A stretch of 64,000 nucleotides of DNA from Rufibacter tibetensis. Its GTDB lineage: Bacteria; Bacteroidota; Bacteroidia; Cytophagales; Hymenobacteraceae. The translations under genes were made by a program, and so were the position numbers. This document shows positions 9,259 to 17,829 of the stretch, in pieces (position 1 is the stretch's first letter; the number at the start of each line of letters is the position of its first letter). The stretch lies in contig NZ_CP012643.1 of assembly GCF_001310085.1 (NCBI RefSeq), positions 2,511,001 to 2,575,000 of the forward strand, read 5' to 3'. A model generated the notes under the pieces. The model was not told where the DNA came from and made no database searches. It saw only the letters and a program-made list of their open reading frames with translations.

Positions 9259-11355
9259 CTAGCTGATCCTGCTCCAGTTTACGGCGTTGGCACTCAGTGA
9301 CCGGATGTGCCGCAACAGGTTGGCATGTTCCGGAAGGCTTAAGTCCGGGTCTTTTTCTATAATGCCCAAGGCTGCATGGCGGCTCTCTTTCAGGATTTTG
9401 GCATCTTTTGCTAAATCGGCTATTAAAAGGTCCAGTACTCCGCTTTGTTGAGTTCCCATTAAATCTCCTGGTCCGCGCAACTTCAAGTCAATGTCAGCAA
9501 TTTCAAAGCCGTTGTTGGTACGCACCATGGTTTCAATGCGGGTTTTGCCTTCTTTGCTAAGCTTGTAGCCCGTCATCAGAATACAGTAACTCTGGTCAGC
9601 TCCCCGGCCAACGCGTCCGCGCAACTGGTGCAACTGGGCTAGTCCAAACCGCTCGGCATTCTCAATTACCATGACGCTGGCATTGGGCACATTCACGCCC
9701 ACCTCAATCACGGTAGTGGCCACCATAATGTGGGTCTGGTGTTTTACAAACCGCTGCATCTCAAAATCTTTGTCCTGCGGTTTCATTTTACCGTGTACCA
9801 TGCTCACCAGGTACTCCGGGAAAGCGCGGGTCACACTCTCGTAACCATCCATTAGGTCTTTGTACTCAAGACCTTCAGATTCATCAATGAGTGGGTACAC
9901 AATGTACACCTGGCGCCCCAGCTTAATCTGCTCTTTTATAAAACCGAAGACTTTTAACCGGTTGCTGTCATAGCGGTGCACGGTGATGATCTCCTTGCGG
10001 CCAGCGGGCAGCTCATCAATCACAGAAACCTCCAGATCACCATATAAAGTCATAGCCAGCGTGCGGGGAATTGGAGTAGCCGTCATGACCAGCACATGCG
10101 GAATGACCCGAGGGTTCTTCTGCCAGAGCTTAGAGCGCTGAGCCACGCCAAAACGGTGCTGTTCATCTACTATGCACAAACCTAAGTTGTGGAACTGTAC
10201 TTCATCTTCTAAAAGGGCGTGGGTACCCACAATCATCTTCATCTCACCGCTGCGCAATTGCTCATGCAAAACCCTTCGGTCTGATTTTTTAGTGGAGCCA
10301 GTGAGTTTGCCCAGTAGAATGCCCAGCTTGTCTGCGTACTGTTTTAAACCTTGGTAATGTTGATCGGCGAGGATCTCAGTGGGGGCCATGATACACGCCT
10401 GTGCCCCGTTATCAGTGGCCAGAAGCATGGTCACAAAAGCCACAATGGTTTTCCCGCTTCCCACATCTCCCTGTAAAAGGCGGTTCATTTGCTTGCCGGA
10501 GTTTACATCCTGGTAGATTTCCCGTACTACCCGCTTTTGCGCATTGGTCAGGTCAAAAGGAAGGTGGTTCTTGTAAAACTCTGTGAGGGTAGGAGTTTTG
10601 CTGAAGATTTGCCCCTCCAGTTCGGCTTTTCGTTTGGTGCGGGTCCGGAGCAGTTTAAGCTGGGTATAAAAAAGCTCCTCAAACTTCAGGCGGAAACGGG
10701 CTGCTTGCAGAGTGTCCCAGTTGCTGGGAAAGTGCACCTGCTGCATCGCCTCCCGCTTTGATACCATGCGGTAATGATCCACCAACTCGGGCGTGAGCGT
10801 TTCTGAAAGGTGGGTGGGAGACTGCTTGAGCAAATCAGCCATCATTTTGCCGATGACTTTGCTGTCTACCCGGTGGTTCTTTAGTTTCTCTGTAGTGTGG
10901 TAAACGGGTTGTAGAAAGCTTTGCCCTTGCTTTACCTCAGTAGCTTCTTCCAATTCTGGGTGAGCCATGTTGAAGCGGCCATTGAACAAACTGGGTTTTC
11001 CGAAGGCAATGTATTCCTGGTTTACCTTCAACTGCACGTTGAGCCACTTCACGCCTTTAAACCAGACCAGTTCCAATTCCCCTGAGGCATCTCTAATGAT
11101 AGCTGATAGGCGTTGCTTCCGGCCTTCGCCCAACAAGTTTTTCTCCAGAATACGGCCCTTGATCTGCACGTACTGCATGTCTTCGTTCAGATCCGCGATG
11201 TCGTGGAACTGGGTACGGTCCATGTACCGGAACGGGTAATGCTGGATAAGATCGCCGTAAGTGAAGATACCCAATTCCGTCTGCAGCAGACTGGCGCGTT
11301 GAGGACCAACACCTTTCAGAAATTCAATCTTGGTATGGAAAAAGCCGGATGACAC
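9259..11355 (-). CDS. recG: ATP-dependent DNA helicase RecG
   Basis: Double-stranded DNA translocase that reverses stalled replication forks and moves Holliday junctions. 698 residues, the usual length. An N-terminal wedge/OB domain (about 60-160, with QYVQIKGRIL) is followed by helicase motifs: Walker A GDVGSGKT (about 295), APTEILADQH, motif II DEQHRFG, VMTATPIPRTLAMTLYGD, and in the second RecA lobe TTVIEVGVNVPNASVM and QLRGRVGRG. DEQH rather than DEAD is typical of RecG. Monocistronic and convergent with the small ORF at 8996. Confidence 0.97.
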   Translation of the reverse strand: MSSGFFHTKIEFLKGVGPQRASLLQTELGIFTYGDLIQHYPFRYMDRTQFHDIADLNEDMQYVQIKGRILEKNLLGEGRKQRLSAIIRDASGELELVWFKGVKWLNVQLKVNQEYIAFGKPSLFNGRFNMAHPELEEATEVKQGQSFLQPVYHTTEKLKNHRVDSKVIGKMMADLLKQSPTHLSETLTPELVDHYRMVSKREAMQQVHFPSNWDTLQAARFRLKFEELFYTQLKLLRTRTKRKAELEGQIFSKTPTLTEFYKNHLPFDLTNAQKRVVREIYQDVNSGKQMNRLLQGDVGSGKTIVAFVTMLLATDNGAQACIMAPTEILADQHYQGLKQYADKLGILLGKLTGSTKKSDRRVLHEQLRSGEMKMIVGTHALLEDEVQFHNLGLCIVDEQHRFGVAQRSKLWQKNPRVIPHVLVMTATPIPRTLAMTLYGDLEVSVIDELPAGRKEIITVHRYDSNRLKVFGFIKEQIKLGRQVYIVYPLIDESEGLEYKDLMDGYESVTRAFPEYLVSMVHGKMKPQDKDFEMQRFVKHQTHIMVATTVIEVGVNVPNASVMVIENAERFGLAQLHQLRGRVGRGADQSYCILMTGYKLSKEGKTRIETMVRTNNGFEIADIDLKLRGPGDLMGTQQSGVLDLLIADLAKDAKILKESRHAALGIIEKDPDLSLPEHANLLRHIRSLSANAVNWSRIS

Positions 11356-11680
11356 CTGTGGGGAAGTAGCTTTGTTTTAGGCCCGTTTTCTGGAATATTA
11401 TTCCAAAACGTGGTTGAAGCTGCCTGTAAAATTAAGCAAAAGTTAGGAGGTCGGCTAATGAGCAAAGCGGGTTTTATGGAGAAGGAAGTGATGCATTGCT
11501 TCTGTTTGAAGAGTCTTTTCCGTAAATCAGGTTTGAAACAGGGGAACGCAATGCCCTCTTTCTGCAGCACAGCTGGGCTAAAGCTAATTAGAAGGTATAG
11601 CCCCAACGTACCCACATGAAATCAGCTGCCGTATGTAACCTGAAAATTTTTAAAAGGTACTTCAGTTACCTACACCCACC
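11356..11680. other. Intergenic region between recG and xth
   Basis: 325 bp between divergent genes. It contains a palindromic copy at 11374-11410 (GTTTTAGGCCCGTTTTC, then AATATTATTCCAAAACG). A short open frame on each strand here looks random. No clear -7 box was found. Confidence 0.45.
11374..11410. repeat. Dispersed intergenic palindrome, copy 2
   Basis: Left half TTTTAGGCCCGTTTTC fits the element. The right half keeps only CCAAAACG. A local inverted repeat CGTTTT(C)TGGAATA / TATTCCAAAACG sits within it. Confidence 0.45.
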
Positions 11681-12460
11681 ATGACTATGAAAATAGCGAC
11701 TTACAATGTAAACGGAATACATGCCCGCTTGCCAGTCTTTCTCCGCTGGCTGGATGAAACCGCGCCAGATGCAGTGTGTCTGCAGGAGTTGAAAACTCCT
11801 CAGGAAAAATTTCCGGAACAGGCCTTACTGGAGGTAGGCTACCAAGCCGTCTGGCACGGGCAGAAAAGCTGGAACGGGGTGGCTATTTTGGCAAAGGGGC
11901 AAAAACCGGAGGAAGTAAGCAGAGGCTTGGCCGGTGACCCTGAGGATGACCAAAGCCGCTACCAAGAAGCCATGGTGAACGGTGTGTTGATAGGATGTTT
12001 GTACCTGCCCAACGGTAATCCGGCTCCTGGACCTAAATTTGACTACAAACTGCGTTGGTTTGATCGGTTTAAGGCGCATGCCCAGGAGCTTCTGGCCTTA
12101 GACATACCGGTGGTGCTGGCCGGTGATTACAATGTTATTCCCACTGAGTTGGATGCCTACAAACCCGAACGGTGGGTAGAAGACGCCTTGTTCCGGCCCG
12201 AATCTCGGGCCGCGTTTGAGGAACTGAAAGCCCAGGGCTGGACTGATGCGCTCCGGCAACTTTACCCCACTGAAACCATCTATACTTTCTGGGATTACTT
12301 CCGGAATGCCTATGGCCGAAATGGGGGCCTTCGGATTGACCACTTACTGCTAAGCCCACAACTTACCAGTCGCTTGGTCTCCGCCGGAGTAGATCATGAG
12401 GTAAGAGGGTGGGAGAAATCAAGTGACCATGGCCCGGTCTGGATTGAGCTGGATATTTGA
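11681..12460 (+). CDS. xth: Exodeoxyribonuclease III (AP endonuclease family)
   Basis: Mg-dependent AP endonuclease / 3'-5' exonuclease of base-excision repair. 259 residues. Exo III motifs in order: TYNVNGI (N-terminal strand), CLQELK with the metal-binding Glu, LPNGNP, VLAGDYNVIP (catalytic Asp and Asn), RIDHLLLS and SSDHGPVW (catalytic Asp-His). An ATG six bases inside (11687) is an equally good start, since conservation begins at MKIATYNVNG. Monocistronic, closed by a hairpin at 12473-12527. Confidence 0.95.
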   Translation: MTMKIATYNVNGIHARLPVFLRWLDETAPDAVCLQELKTPQEKFPEQALLEVGYQAVWHGQKSWNGVAILAKGQKPEEVSRGLAGDPEDDQSRYQEAMVNGVLIGCLYLPNGNPAPGPKFDYKLRWFDRFKAHAQELLALDIPVVLAGDYNVIPTELDAYKPERWVEDALFRPESRAAFEELKAQGWTDALRQLYPTETIYTFWDYFRNAYGRNGGLRIDHLLLSPQLTSRLVSAGVDHEVRGWEKSSDHGPVWIELDI

Positions 12461-12472
12461 GAAATGGCCGCT

Positions 12473-12527
12473 AAACAGAAAGGCTTGCCTGAGATGGAAT
12501 TTACCACTCAGACAAGCCTTTCTGTTT
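12473..12527. terminator. Bidirectional terminator after xth
   Basis: Arms AAACAGAAAGGCTTGCCTGAG (one base differs between arms) and 12506-12527, loop about 11. Same outer-stem class as the other AAACAG...CTGTTT hairpins. A half palindrome (AATGGCCGCTAAACAG) abuts its left arm. It can serve both xth and the leftward gldD operon. Confidence 0.8.
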
Positions 12528-12588
12528 ATGAAGTAAGCAGCCTATTTGCTTTGAACCTGTTTTTCAAAAACAACCTCCAAACGCTTGG

Positions 12589-13188
12589 CTATTTCACCTG
12601 ACTTGTCCAATGCAGGGTGTTCAGCAGGTGCACTGCGTCCTTCTTCAGGTATTCAATGACTGGGGCCAAAGAATCATTAGAGGTGGAGGTTCTGAAATAG
12701 AGAGCGCCTCTGAAGAAATGCTTGGAGCTGTCTGTGAGATAGAACTGGAATTGGCTGGGTACTTCACCTTCTAGCTCAAACACGCTGGCAGTGATGCCCG
12801 TGGGTGTTTTAATCTGGCTTTCCTCAATGGCGTAGGCCTTAATTTGATGGCGGGAAGTCAGCTTACGGGCATCTTCTACCAAGCCATTGAACATCTTGGG
12901 GTCCTGGTTAAAGTTCTTGTACGTGAGCTGAATGTTCGCTTTAAACCTAGGATAATAGATGTCAATCCAATGCGGTTCAGCTATACGCGAGGAGTCTTTC
13001 AGAATCTTTGCGTAGACCGAATGCTCAAACGTGTAAGGATGCTGTTCTTGTAACTGCGTGTATTTCGCCTCTGGTAAATCTATGCGATTATAGCCTTTTG
13101 GTTTAGGGGTATAGTCTTCTGTGCAGCCAACTAAAAACAGGAAACCGCACAGAACAGCGGAAACCAACAGGGAATTATTCTTTTTCAT
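12589..13188 (-). CDS. gldD: Gliding motility lipoprotein GldD
   Basis: Lipoprotein associated with the gliding/type IX secretion apparatus in Bacteroidetes. Its exact role is unresolved, although gldD is essential for gliding in Flavobacterium. The start is placed at ATG 13188, giving a signal that ends LFLVGC with the lipid cysteine at residue 22; the longer open frame (to 13254) has no signal. Family features visible: YNRIDLPEAKY, PHWIDIYYPRFKANIQLTYK and the C-terminal RGALYF...LAPVIEYLKKDAVHLLNTL. It overlaps the end of gldE by 14 bp and is last in the leftward mutY-ssb-gldE-gldD block. Presence does not prove the organism glides. Confidence 0.92.
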   Translation of the reverse strand: MKKNNSLLVSAVLCGFLFLVGCTEDYTPKPKGYNRIDLPEAKYTQLQEQHPYTFEHSVYAKILKDSSRIAEPHWIDIYYPRFKANIQLTYKNFNQDPKMFNGLVEDARKLTSRHQIKAYAIEESQIKTPTGITASVFELEGEVPSQFQFYLTDSSKHFFRGALYFRTSTSNDSLAPVIEYLKKDAVHLLNTLHWTSQVK

Positions 13189-14536
13189 TCTGAGGGTGGG
13201 GCACTGCCTCGTGCACCCGTACTTTCTTGATTTTTTTACTGTCGGCGGCTTCAATCCGGAAGTGGTACGGCCCTAATTGTATTTCTTCGCCAGGGAGCGG
13301 AATACGGGAAAATAACCGCAGCATTAGACCCGCCACTGATTCTACTTCGCCTTTGATGTCTTTCAGCAATTCAGCGGGTGGATCTACTACTTTGCAGAAA
13401 TCGTGCAGGGAAGTGCGGCCCTCAAACAGGAACGTGTTTTCGTCCAGCTGCGTATAGTAGTGGTCTTCTTCCTCATCCAGTTCGTCGTGTATTTCCCCTA
13501 CAATCTCCTCAATCACATCTTCCAGGGTAATTAGACCAGTTGTGTCTCCGTATTCATTCACCACGATAGCCATGTGCACGCGCCGCTCCTGAAACTCGCG
13601 TAGCAGATCGTCTATTTTTTTGGTTTCCGGTACAAAGAAAGGGGTTCTGATCAGGTTTTGCCAGACAAAATCTGCCGGAGCATTTAAGTAAGGAAGCAAA
13701 TCCTTTACATACAGCACGCCATCTATCTTGTCTAGTCCTTGGGTATACACCGGAATACGAGAATAGCCCCATTGGGGAACTTGCTTGAGCAGCGCAGGGA
13801 AAGCCATGCGGCGTTGACAACCTGTAACATCTGCCCGGGCTCGCATAATCTGCTTAGCTGTAATGGTGCTGAAGTTGACAATAGCCTTTAACAATCCTTT
13901 CTCCTGCGGAGAAGCTGGCTCTAAGGGCGCTTGGTCCAAGGAAAGCGAAAGCTCTTCTGAGGGAGAAGGTGTCCCAAAAGCTACTTTGGTGCGGCCTACC
14001 AGCAGCTGCAAAGGCATAATCAAGGAAACAAATGGGGCGCCAAACGCCTGCACCACATTTAAAACTGACACCAGAATGGGAGCAGGCGTAGCTTCCTGTT
14101 TTCGTTTAGCCCAATAAGCTACGCTTAGCCGCAGAATCAATAAAATAACCGCTACTCCCAACAAGCAGGCTGATATGATTAACCATGCATAACGGGTAGT
14201 TACAGGTATGAAGTTTGCCAGAAGCCAATAGCTCACCAGTCCCAGAAATACGTGCAGCGTAGACGTCAGGAACACTCCAGCCAGAACAACTCTCTCTGGT
14301 TTCTCAAAGACGGGGAGTGATGGTAAAGCTATTTTTTGTCCGGAAGCGGAGGGGGTGCTGTTTGAAAGAACCTGTTGAAAGGCAGCCAATGCCGCGGCTA
14401 TCAGCAGGGTGCCACCAAAAAGCAGCACAAAAAGGGCAGCGGGTAAAACCCAGTCTTCCCCAGGAGCAGTTGATAGGGATAAGGATAGAAGAGAGCCCCA
14501 ACTGGAGGGCTCCCCTAATGCTGGTATACTTTCCAA
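13175..14536 (-). CDS. gldE: Gliding motility-associated protein GldE (CBS/CorC-HlyC type)
   Basis: 453 residues. The N-terminal part has about four hydrophobic segments (LPAALFVLLFGGTLLIAAAL, VFLTSTLHVFLGLVSYWLL, WLIISACLLGVAVILLIL, and one near VVQAFGAPFVSLIMPLQLLV). Then comes a CBS pair (GYSRIPVYTQGLDKIDGVLYVKDL and MAIVVNEYGDTTGLITLEDV) and a CorC/HlyC transporter-associated domain (FLFEGRTSLHDFCKV). GldE belongs to the hemolysin/CNNM-like family but lies in the gld locus and supports GldD function in Flavobacterium. It is adjacent to ssb (26 bp) and overlaps gldD by 14 bp, an order conserved in many Bacteroidetes. Confidence 0.93.
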   Translation of the reverse strand: MESIPALGEPSSWGSLLSLSLSTAPGEDWVLPAALFVLLFGGTLLIAAALAAFQQVLSNSTPSASGQKIALPSLPVFEKPERVVLAGVFLTSTLHVFLGLVSYWLLANFIPVTTRYAWLIISACLLGVAVILLILRLSVAYWAKRKQEATPAPILVSVLNVVQAFGAPFVSLIMPLQLLVGRTKVAFGTPSPSEELSLSLDQAPLEPASPQEKGLLKAIVNFSTITAKQIMRARADVTGCQRRMAFPALLKQVPQWGYSRIPVYTQGLDKIDGVLYVKDLLPYLNAPADFVWQNLIRTPFFVPETKKIDDLLREFQERRVHMAIVVNEYGDTTGLITLEDVIEEIVGEIHDELDEEEDHYYTQLDENTFLFEGRTSLHDFCKVVDPPAELLKDIKGEVESVAGLMLRLFSRIPLPGEEIQLGPYHFRIEAADSKKIKKVRVHEAVPHPQNEKE

Positions 14537-14562
14537 AACGTAAAGTTTCGTTCAACAATATG

Positions 14563-15048
14563 TTAGAAGGGCAGATCGTCTGGCTCTTCTTCGTAGGCAA
14601 CTGGTTTGTTAGATGGGTTGCCTTTGCTTTGACCAGATCCTGCACTAGTGTTGCTTACGCTGGCAGAAGAAGCCTCGTTGCCATAGTTTCCGGCACCTGC
14701 TACTGCTCCGCCTTCAGGCCTGCCACCAAGCATGGTCATGTTGTCGGCTACAATTTCAGTGCTGTAGCGTTGCACGCCTTCTTTGTCCTGATAGCTGTTG
14801 GTTCTGATTCTTCCTTCAATGTATACAGACTGGCCTTTCTTAACGTATTTTTCAGCTACCTCTGCCAAGCCCCGCCATACCACAATGTTGTGCCACTCGG
14901 TGCGCTCCTGCCGTTCGCCGTTCTTGTCTTTGAACGTTTCTGACGTAGCCAAAGGGAAACGGGCTACTGCCACACCACCTTCTAAGTGCCGCACCTCTGG
15001 GTCTTTGCCAAGGTTGCCAATTAAGATAACTTTATTGATACTCGCCAT
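14563..15048 (-). CDS. ssb: Single-stranded DNA-binding protein
   Basis: 161 residues. N-terminal OB fold (MASINKVILIGNLGKDPEVR, WHNIVVWRGLAE, YIEGRIRTNSYQDKEGV), a glycine/serine-rich flexible middle, and the acidic partner-binding tail ending DDLPF. It coats ssDNA in replication, recombination and repair and recruits partners such as RecG through the tail. It lies between mutY (45 bp) and gldE (26 bp), so it is probably co-transcribed with both. Confidence 0.97.
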   Translation of the reverse strand: MASINKVILIGNLGKDPEVRHLEGGVAVARFPLATSETFKDKNGERQERTEWHNIVVWRGLAEVAEKYVKKGQSVYIEGRIRTNSYQDKEGVQRYSTEIVADNMTMLGGRPEGGAVAGAGNYGNEASSASVSNTSAGSGQSKGNPSNKPVAYEEEPDDLPF

Positions 15049-15093
15049 AGATTGAAATCTAGAGGTTTAAATTTGATTTAGCTTATAAAAATA

Positions 15094-16170
15094 CTAAAAG
15101 AAATGCTCATCTAAAAATGAATGAATCAAAATTGGTTTTGGAAGTTCTTCAATTTCAGAAATTGAATATAGCTGTAGGCCAATAGATTCTTCTGTTTCCT
15201 CCCTTAAACGGAAAGGAAGCGAAATAAGATAAAATTGTGCTGAAACTTTCTGGTGGCTTAAGATGTGCTTGTACACTTTGCCCGTACTGTTGACGGGGAA
15301 CGGAGGCAAGCCCAGTGCATCAAAAACCTGCTCCTGAATTAATTCTGGAATGGGGAACAACGAATCTGTTTCCAGAGTGAAAAAGTCATAAAGACCCTGC
15401 CAGATGTCATTGCCCGGACGCTTCTTTAGGTAAATTTTTCCTTCGTGCTGTAGAACAAAATAGTGAAAAAAACGCTGGCGGCTGCTTTTGGTTTTCTCTT
15501 TTACAGGTAACACGTTTATTAACCCATGCTGGAAAGCAAAACACTCCTGTTGCAAGGGGCAAAAAAGACAATCTGGTGCTACGGGCGTACACTGGATTGC
15601 CCCAAATTCCATAATAGCCTGGTTGAAGGTGTCTGGGTTACCTGTGGGAATGTGGGCATTCGCAATTTCCTCAAAAACTTTTTTGCTGGCTGGGGCCGCA
15701 ATGTTTTCATGGCGGCCAAATACCCTAGCTAGTACGCGGTACACGTTTCCGTCCAATACTGCCACTGGTTCACGGTAGGCAAAAGAAGCAATGGCCGCCG
15801 CCGTATAGGAGCCAACTCCCTTTAATTGAAGCAAACCAGCATAACTAGCGGGGAAGATTCCGCCAAATTCAGAGACTACCTGTTTAGCTGTATAGTGCAG
15901 GTTTCTGGCTCTTGAGTAATACCCTAAGCCCTGCCACAGACGCAATACTTCATCTTCAGGGGCGTTGGCAAGGTCATGGATTCTAGGGAAACGCTCTATG
16001 AATTTAAGGTAGTACGGAAGCCCCTGCCGTACCCTGGTCTGTTGTAGAATTATTTCTGAAAGCCAGATAGCGTATGGTTCTGTGGTTTCGCGCCACGGCA
16101 GAGGCCTGCGGTGGCGGTGATACCATTCAATAAGGGCAGTACTGAAGAAAGTGGGGGTATTGGTGGCCAT
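15094..16170 (-). CDS. mutY: A/G-specific adenine glycosylase MutY
   Basis: Removes adenine mispaired with 8-oxoguanine. 358 residues. Seen: WLSEIILQQTRV with the catalytic Glu region, helix-hairpin-helix LKGVGSYTAAAIASFAY, catalytic-Asp region VLDGNVYRVLARVFG, and the Fe-S cysteines in the C-x6-C-x2-C-x5-C pattern (CTPVAPDCLFCPLQQEC). A C-terminal NUDIX-like domain for 8-oxoG recognition follows (about 230-358). First gene of the leftward ssb-gldE-gldD block, divergent from HU; that neighbourhood is common in Bacteroidetes. Confidence 0.97.
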   Translation of the reverse strand: MATNTPTFFSTALIEWYHRHRRPLPWRETTEPYAIWLSEIILQQTRVRQGLPYYLKFIERFPRIHDLANAPEDEVLRLWQGLGYYSRARNLHYTAKQVVSEFGGIFPASYAGLLQLKGVGSYTAAAIASFAYREPVAVLDGNVYRVLARVFGRHENIAAPASKKVFEEIANAHIPTGNPDTFNQAIMEFGAIQCTPVAPDCLFCPLQQECFAFQHGLINVLPVKEKTKSSRQRFFHYFVLQHEGKIYLKKRPGNDIWQGLYDFFTLETDSLFPIPELIQEQVFDALGLPPFPVNSTGKVYKHILSHQKVSAQFYLISLPFRLREETEESIGLQLYSISEIEELPKPILIHSFLDEHFF

Positions 16171-16263
16171 GAAAAGGCTTTAACAATTTGGTATGATGTT
16201 GGTAAGCAGCGTAAAGGCCAACAGATTTTTGAAGAAATAGTTTTATTTTGTGAAAAGCCCGGC

Positions 16264-16271
16264 TACCTTTG
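16264..16271 (+). promoter_or_regulatory. -7 promoter box of the HU gene
   Basis: TACCTTTG, a full match, about 90 bp before the GTG start. The nearest TTG (16248) is only 13 bp upstream, so the -33 part is weak. Confidence 0.55.
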
Positions 16272-16360
16272 TGCCCCGATTTCAGGGTGCTGTAGCAATG
16301 CAGTAAACGTTTGTACAAACATATTCATCTTTACTCAATTACCTTTAAAAGATTAAACAA

Positions 16361-16666
16361 GTGACTAAAGCAGAAGTTATATCAGAAATTGCGGATAAGA
16401 CAGGGATTGAAAAATCTGATGTTGCGGCCACAGTAGAAGCATTCTTCAAAGTGGTGAAGGACTCCATGGCCGATGGTAATAACATTTACGTGCGTGGCTT
16501 TGGAAGCTTTGTAAACAAAAAGCGCGCGAAGAAGGTAGCCCGTAATATTTCTAAAAACACGTCTATCATTATTGACGAGCACTTTATCCCCTCCTTTAAG
16601 CCGTCAAAAACATTCGTTTCTAAGATCAAAAACAGCAAAAAAATCAAAGAAACGGTTGTTTCTTAG
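16361..16666 (+). CDS. HU-family DNA-binding protein
   Basis: 101 residues from a GTG start. Conserved HU/IHF pattern: TKAEVISEIADKTGI, the dimer helix VAATVEAFFKVVKDSM, IYVRGFGSFVNKKR and the beta-arm region. The usual arm-tip proline region is replaced by a less canonical KNTSIIIDEHFIPSFKPSK, which ends with the normal PSF/FKPSK box. Nucleoid architectural protein. Divergent from mutY and upstream of a TPR gene, with its own strong -7 box at 16264-16271. Confidence 0.93.
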   Translation: MTKAEVISEIADKTGIEKSDVAATVEAFFKVVKDSMADGNNIYVRGFGSFVNKKRAKKVARNISKNTSIIIDEHFIPSFKPSKTFVSKIKNSKKIKETVVS

Positions 16667-16673
16667 TTTTTTG

Positions 16674-16681
16674 TACCTTTG
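16674..16681 (+). promoter_or_regulatory. -7 promoter box upstream of the TPR gene
   Basis: TACCTTTG followed by CAG, starting 8 bp after the HU stop, with TTG at 16656-16658 (15-bp spacing, slightly short). It suggests the TPR/small protein/RNase G group can be transcribed independently of HU. Confidence 0.6.
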
Positions 16682-16726
16682 CAGTCTTAACTAATTGTAA
16701 CCTAATAATTTCCGGATAACAAGTTT

Positions 16727-17611
16727 ATGTCAAAAGGTCGGATAGCGCTCATTCTTTCTGCCGTGGTGCTGGCTGTTTTGATGGCTTTGTTACCGAAAGT
16801 CATTATAAACAAAGGCAGTAAAGGTCAGTTTGCTTCTAACGGAGCTCCTGCCGCTGCAGACCAGTCTTCGCATGACCCTAATCATGAGGGCCATGAAGAC
16901 CACGCCGCAGAAGCAGCAACTCCCGCAGGTGCGCACGTAGTGGCTACCCCCGCTCAGTTGAAGGAGATTGCAGAGTTACGCGTCAAGTTCAATCAAGCCG
17001 GCAGCCCACAAGCTAAAGGAAAACTGGCAGATGAGCTGGCGCAGAAATACGTAGACATTGCCAAGCATGACAGTGCCGGTTATTTCTATGAGCAGGTAGC
17101 GCAGGTAAGACCCGGCGAGAAAAGTTTTCAGAAGGCAGCAGATCAGTATTTTGAGGCATTCACATTTGCCGCTACGCAGGAACGCTCGCAGGAGCTAGGT
17201 GGTAAAGCGCAAGGATTGTATGAGCAAGTGCTGAAAAACAACCCTACTAACCTGGATGCCAAAACCAATCTGGCCATGACTTATATTTCTAGCAGCACCC
17301 CAATGCGGGGCATTACCTTGCTGCGGGAAGTGATTTCAGCGGATCCTAAGAACGAAAAGGCTTTGTTCAACCTGGGGGTTCTGTCTATTCAATCTAATCA
17401 ATATGATAAGGCAGTAGAGCGTTTCCAGGAGCTGTTGGCGGTGAATCCAAATCATGTGGAGGGCACCTTTTACATGGGGGTGGCGTTATCTGAAACAGGG
17501 AAGAAAGCTGAGGCCCAGAAATCTTTTCTGAAGGTGAAGCAAATCAGCAAAGACCCGGAGGTGCAGGCTTCTGTAGACAGTTACCTGAAGCGTCTGAACA
17601 GCGCGCAATAA
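16727..17611 (+). CDS. Membrane-anchored tetratricopeptide-repeat protein
   Basis: 294 residues. One N-terminal membrane segment (IALILSAVVLAVLMALL) is followed by a His/Asp/Glu-rich linker (DPNHEGHEDHAAEA). Then come at least three TPR units (GLYEQVLKNNPTNLDAKTNL, EKALFNLGVLSIQSNQYDKA, HVEGTFYMGVALSETGKKAE), so it is a periplasm-facing protein-interaction scaffold. The partner is unknown. It lies in the conserved HU-TPR-small basic protein-RNase G group. Confidence 0.85.
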   Translation: MSKGRIALILSAVVLAVLMALLPKVIINKGSKGQFASNGAPAAADQSSHDPNHEGHEDHAAEAATPAGAHVVATPAQLKEIAELRVKFNQAGSPQAKGKLADELAQKYVDIAKHDSAGYFYEQVAQVRPGEKSFQKAADQYFEAFTFAATQERSQELGGKAQGLYEQVLKNNPTNLDAKTNLAMTYISSSTPMRGITLLREVISADPKNEKALFNLGVLSIQSNQYDKAVERFQELLAVNPNHVEGTFYMGVALSETGKKAEAQKSFLKVKQISKDPEVQASVDSYLKRLNSAQ

Positions 17612-17652
17612 CACGCAGTTAAAATATTTTTCACTTATAAAAAATCAACACT

Positions 17653-17742
17653 ATGCCTTGCGGTAAAAAAAGAAAAAGACATAAGATCGCTACTCACAAA
17701 AGAAAGAAGCGTCTTCGTAAGAATAGACATAAGAAAAAATAA
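17653..17742 (+). CDS. AURKAIP1/COX24-type small basic ribosome-associated protein
   Basis: A 29-residue, almost wholly basic protein: starts MPCGKKRKRHKIATHKRKK and ends RLRKNRHKKK. It matches the short proteins annotated as AURKAIP1/COX24 domain in Bacteroidetes, related to mitochondrial mS38 and the tiny mycobacterial bS22, which sit on the small ribosomal subunit. I infer the same place here. It is placed between the TPR gene (41 bp) and rng (87 bp); a hairpin at 17762-17798 follows it. It is too short for ordinary ORF cut-offs, but the composition and context are unmistakable. Confidence 0.88.
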   Translation: MPCGKKRKRHKIATHKRKKRLRKNRHKKK

Positions 17743-17761
17743 GGTTTAGCCTTTGATTCTG

Positions 17762-17798
17762 AAAGCCCACATTACCTCCTTTGGTAATGATGGGCTTT
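17762..17798 (+). terminator. Hairpin between small basic protein and RNase G
   Basis: AAAGCCCACATTACC pairs with GGTAATGATGGGCTTT (one bulge). The downstream T-run is weak, so it may be an attenuating hairpin rather than a full stop. RNase G starts 32 bp later. Confidence 0.5.
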
Positions 17799-17829
17799 GG
17801 TATATTCTTCCACCTAAGCATCTAATACA

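Noticed and set aside
9247-9262. CTAGAC-TCAG-GTCTAG hairpin at the end of recG as terminator
   Set aside because: Six-bp AT-containing stem with no T-run; too weak to call.
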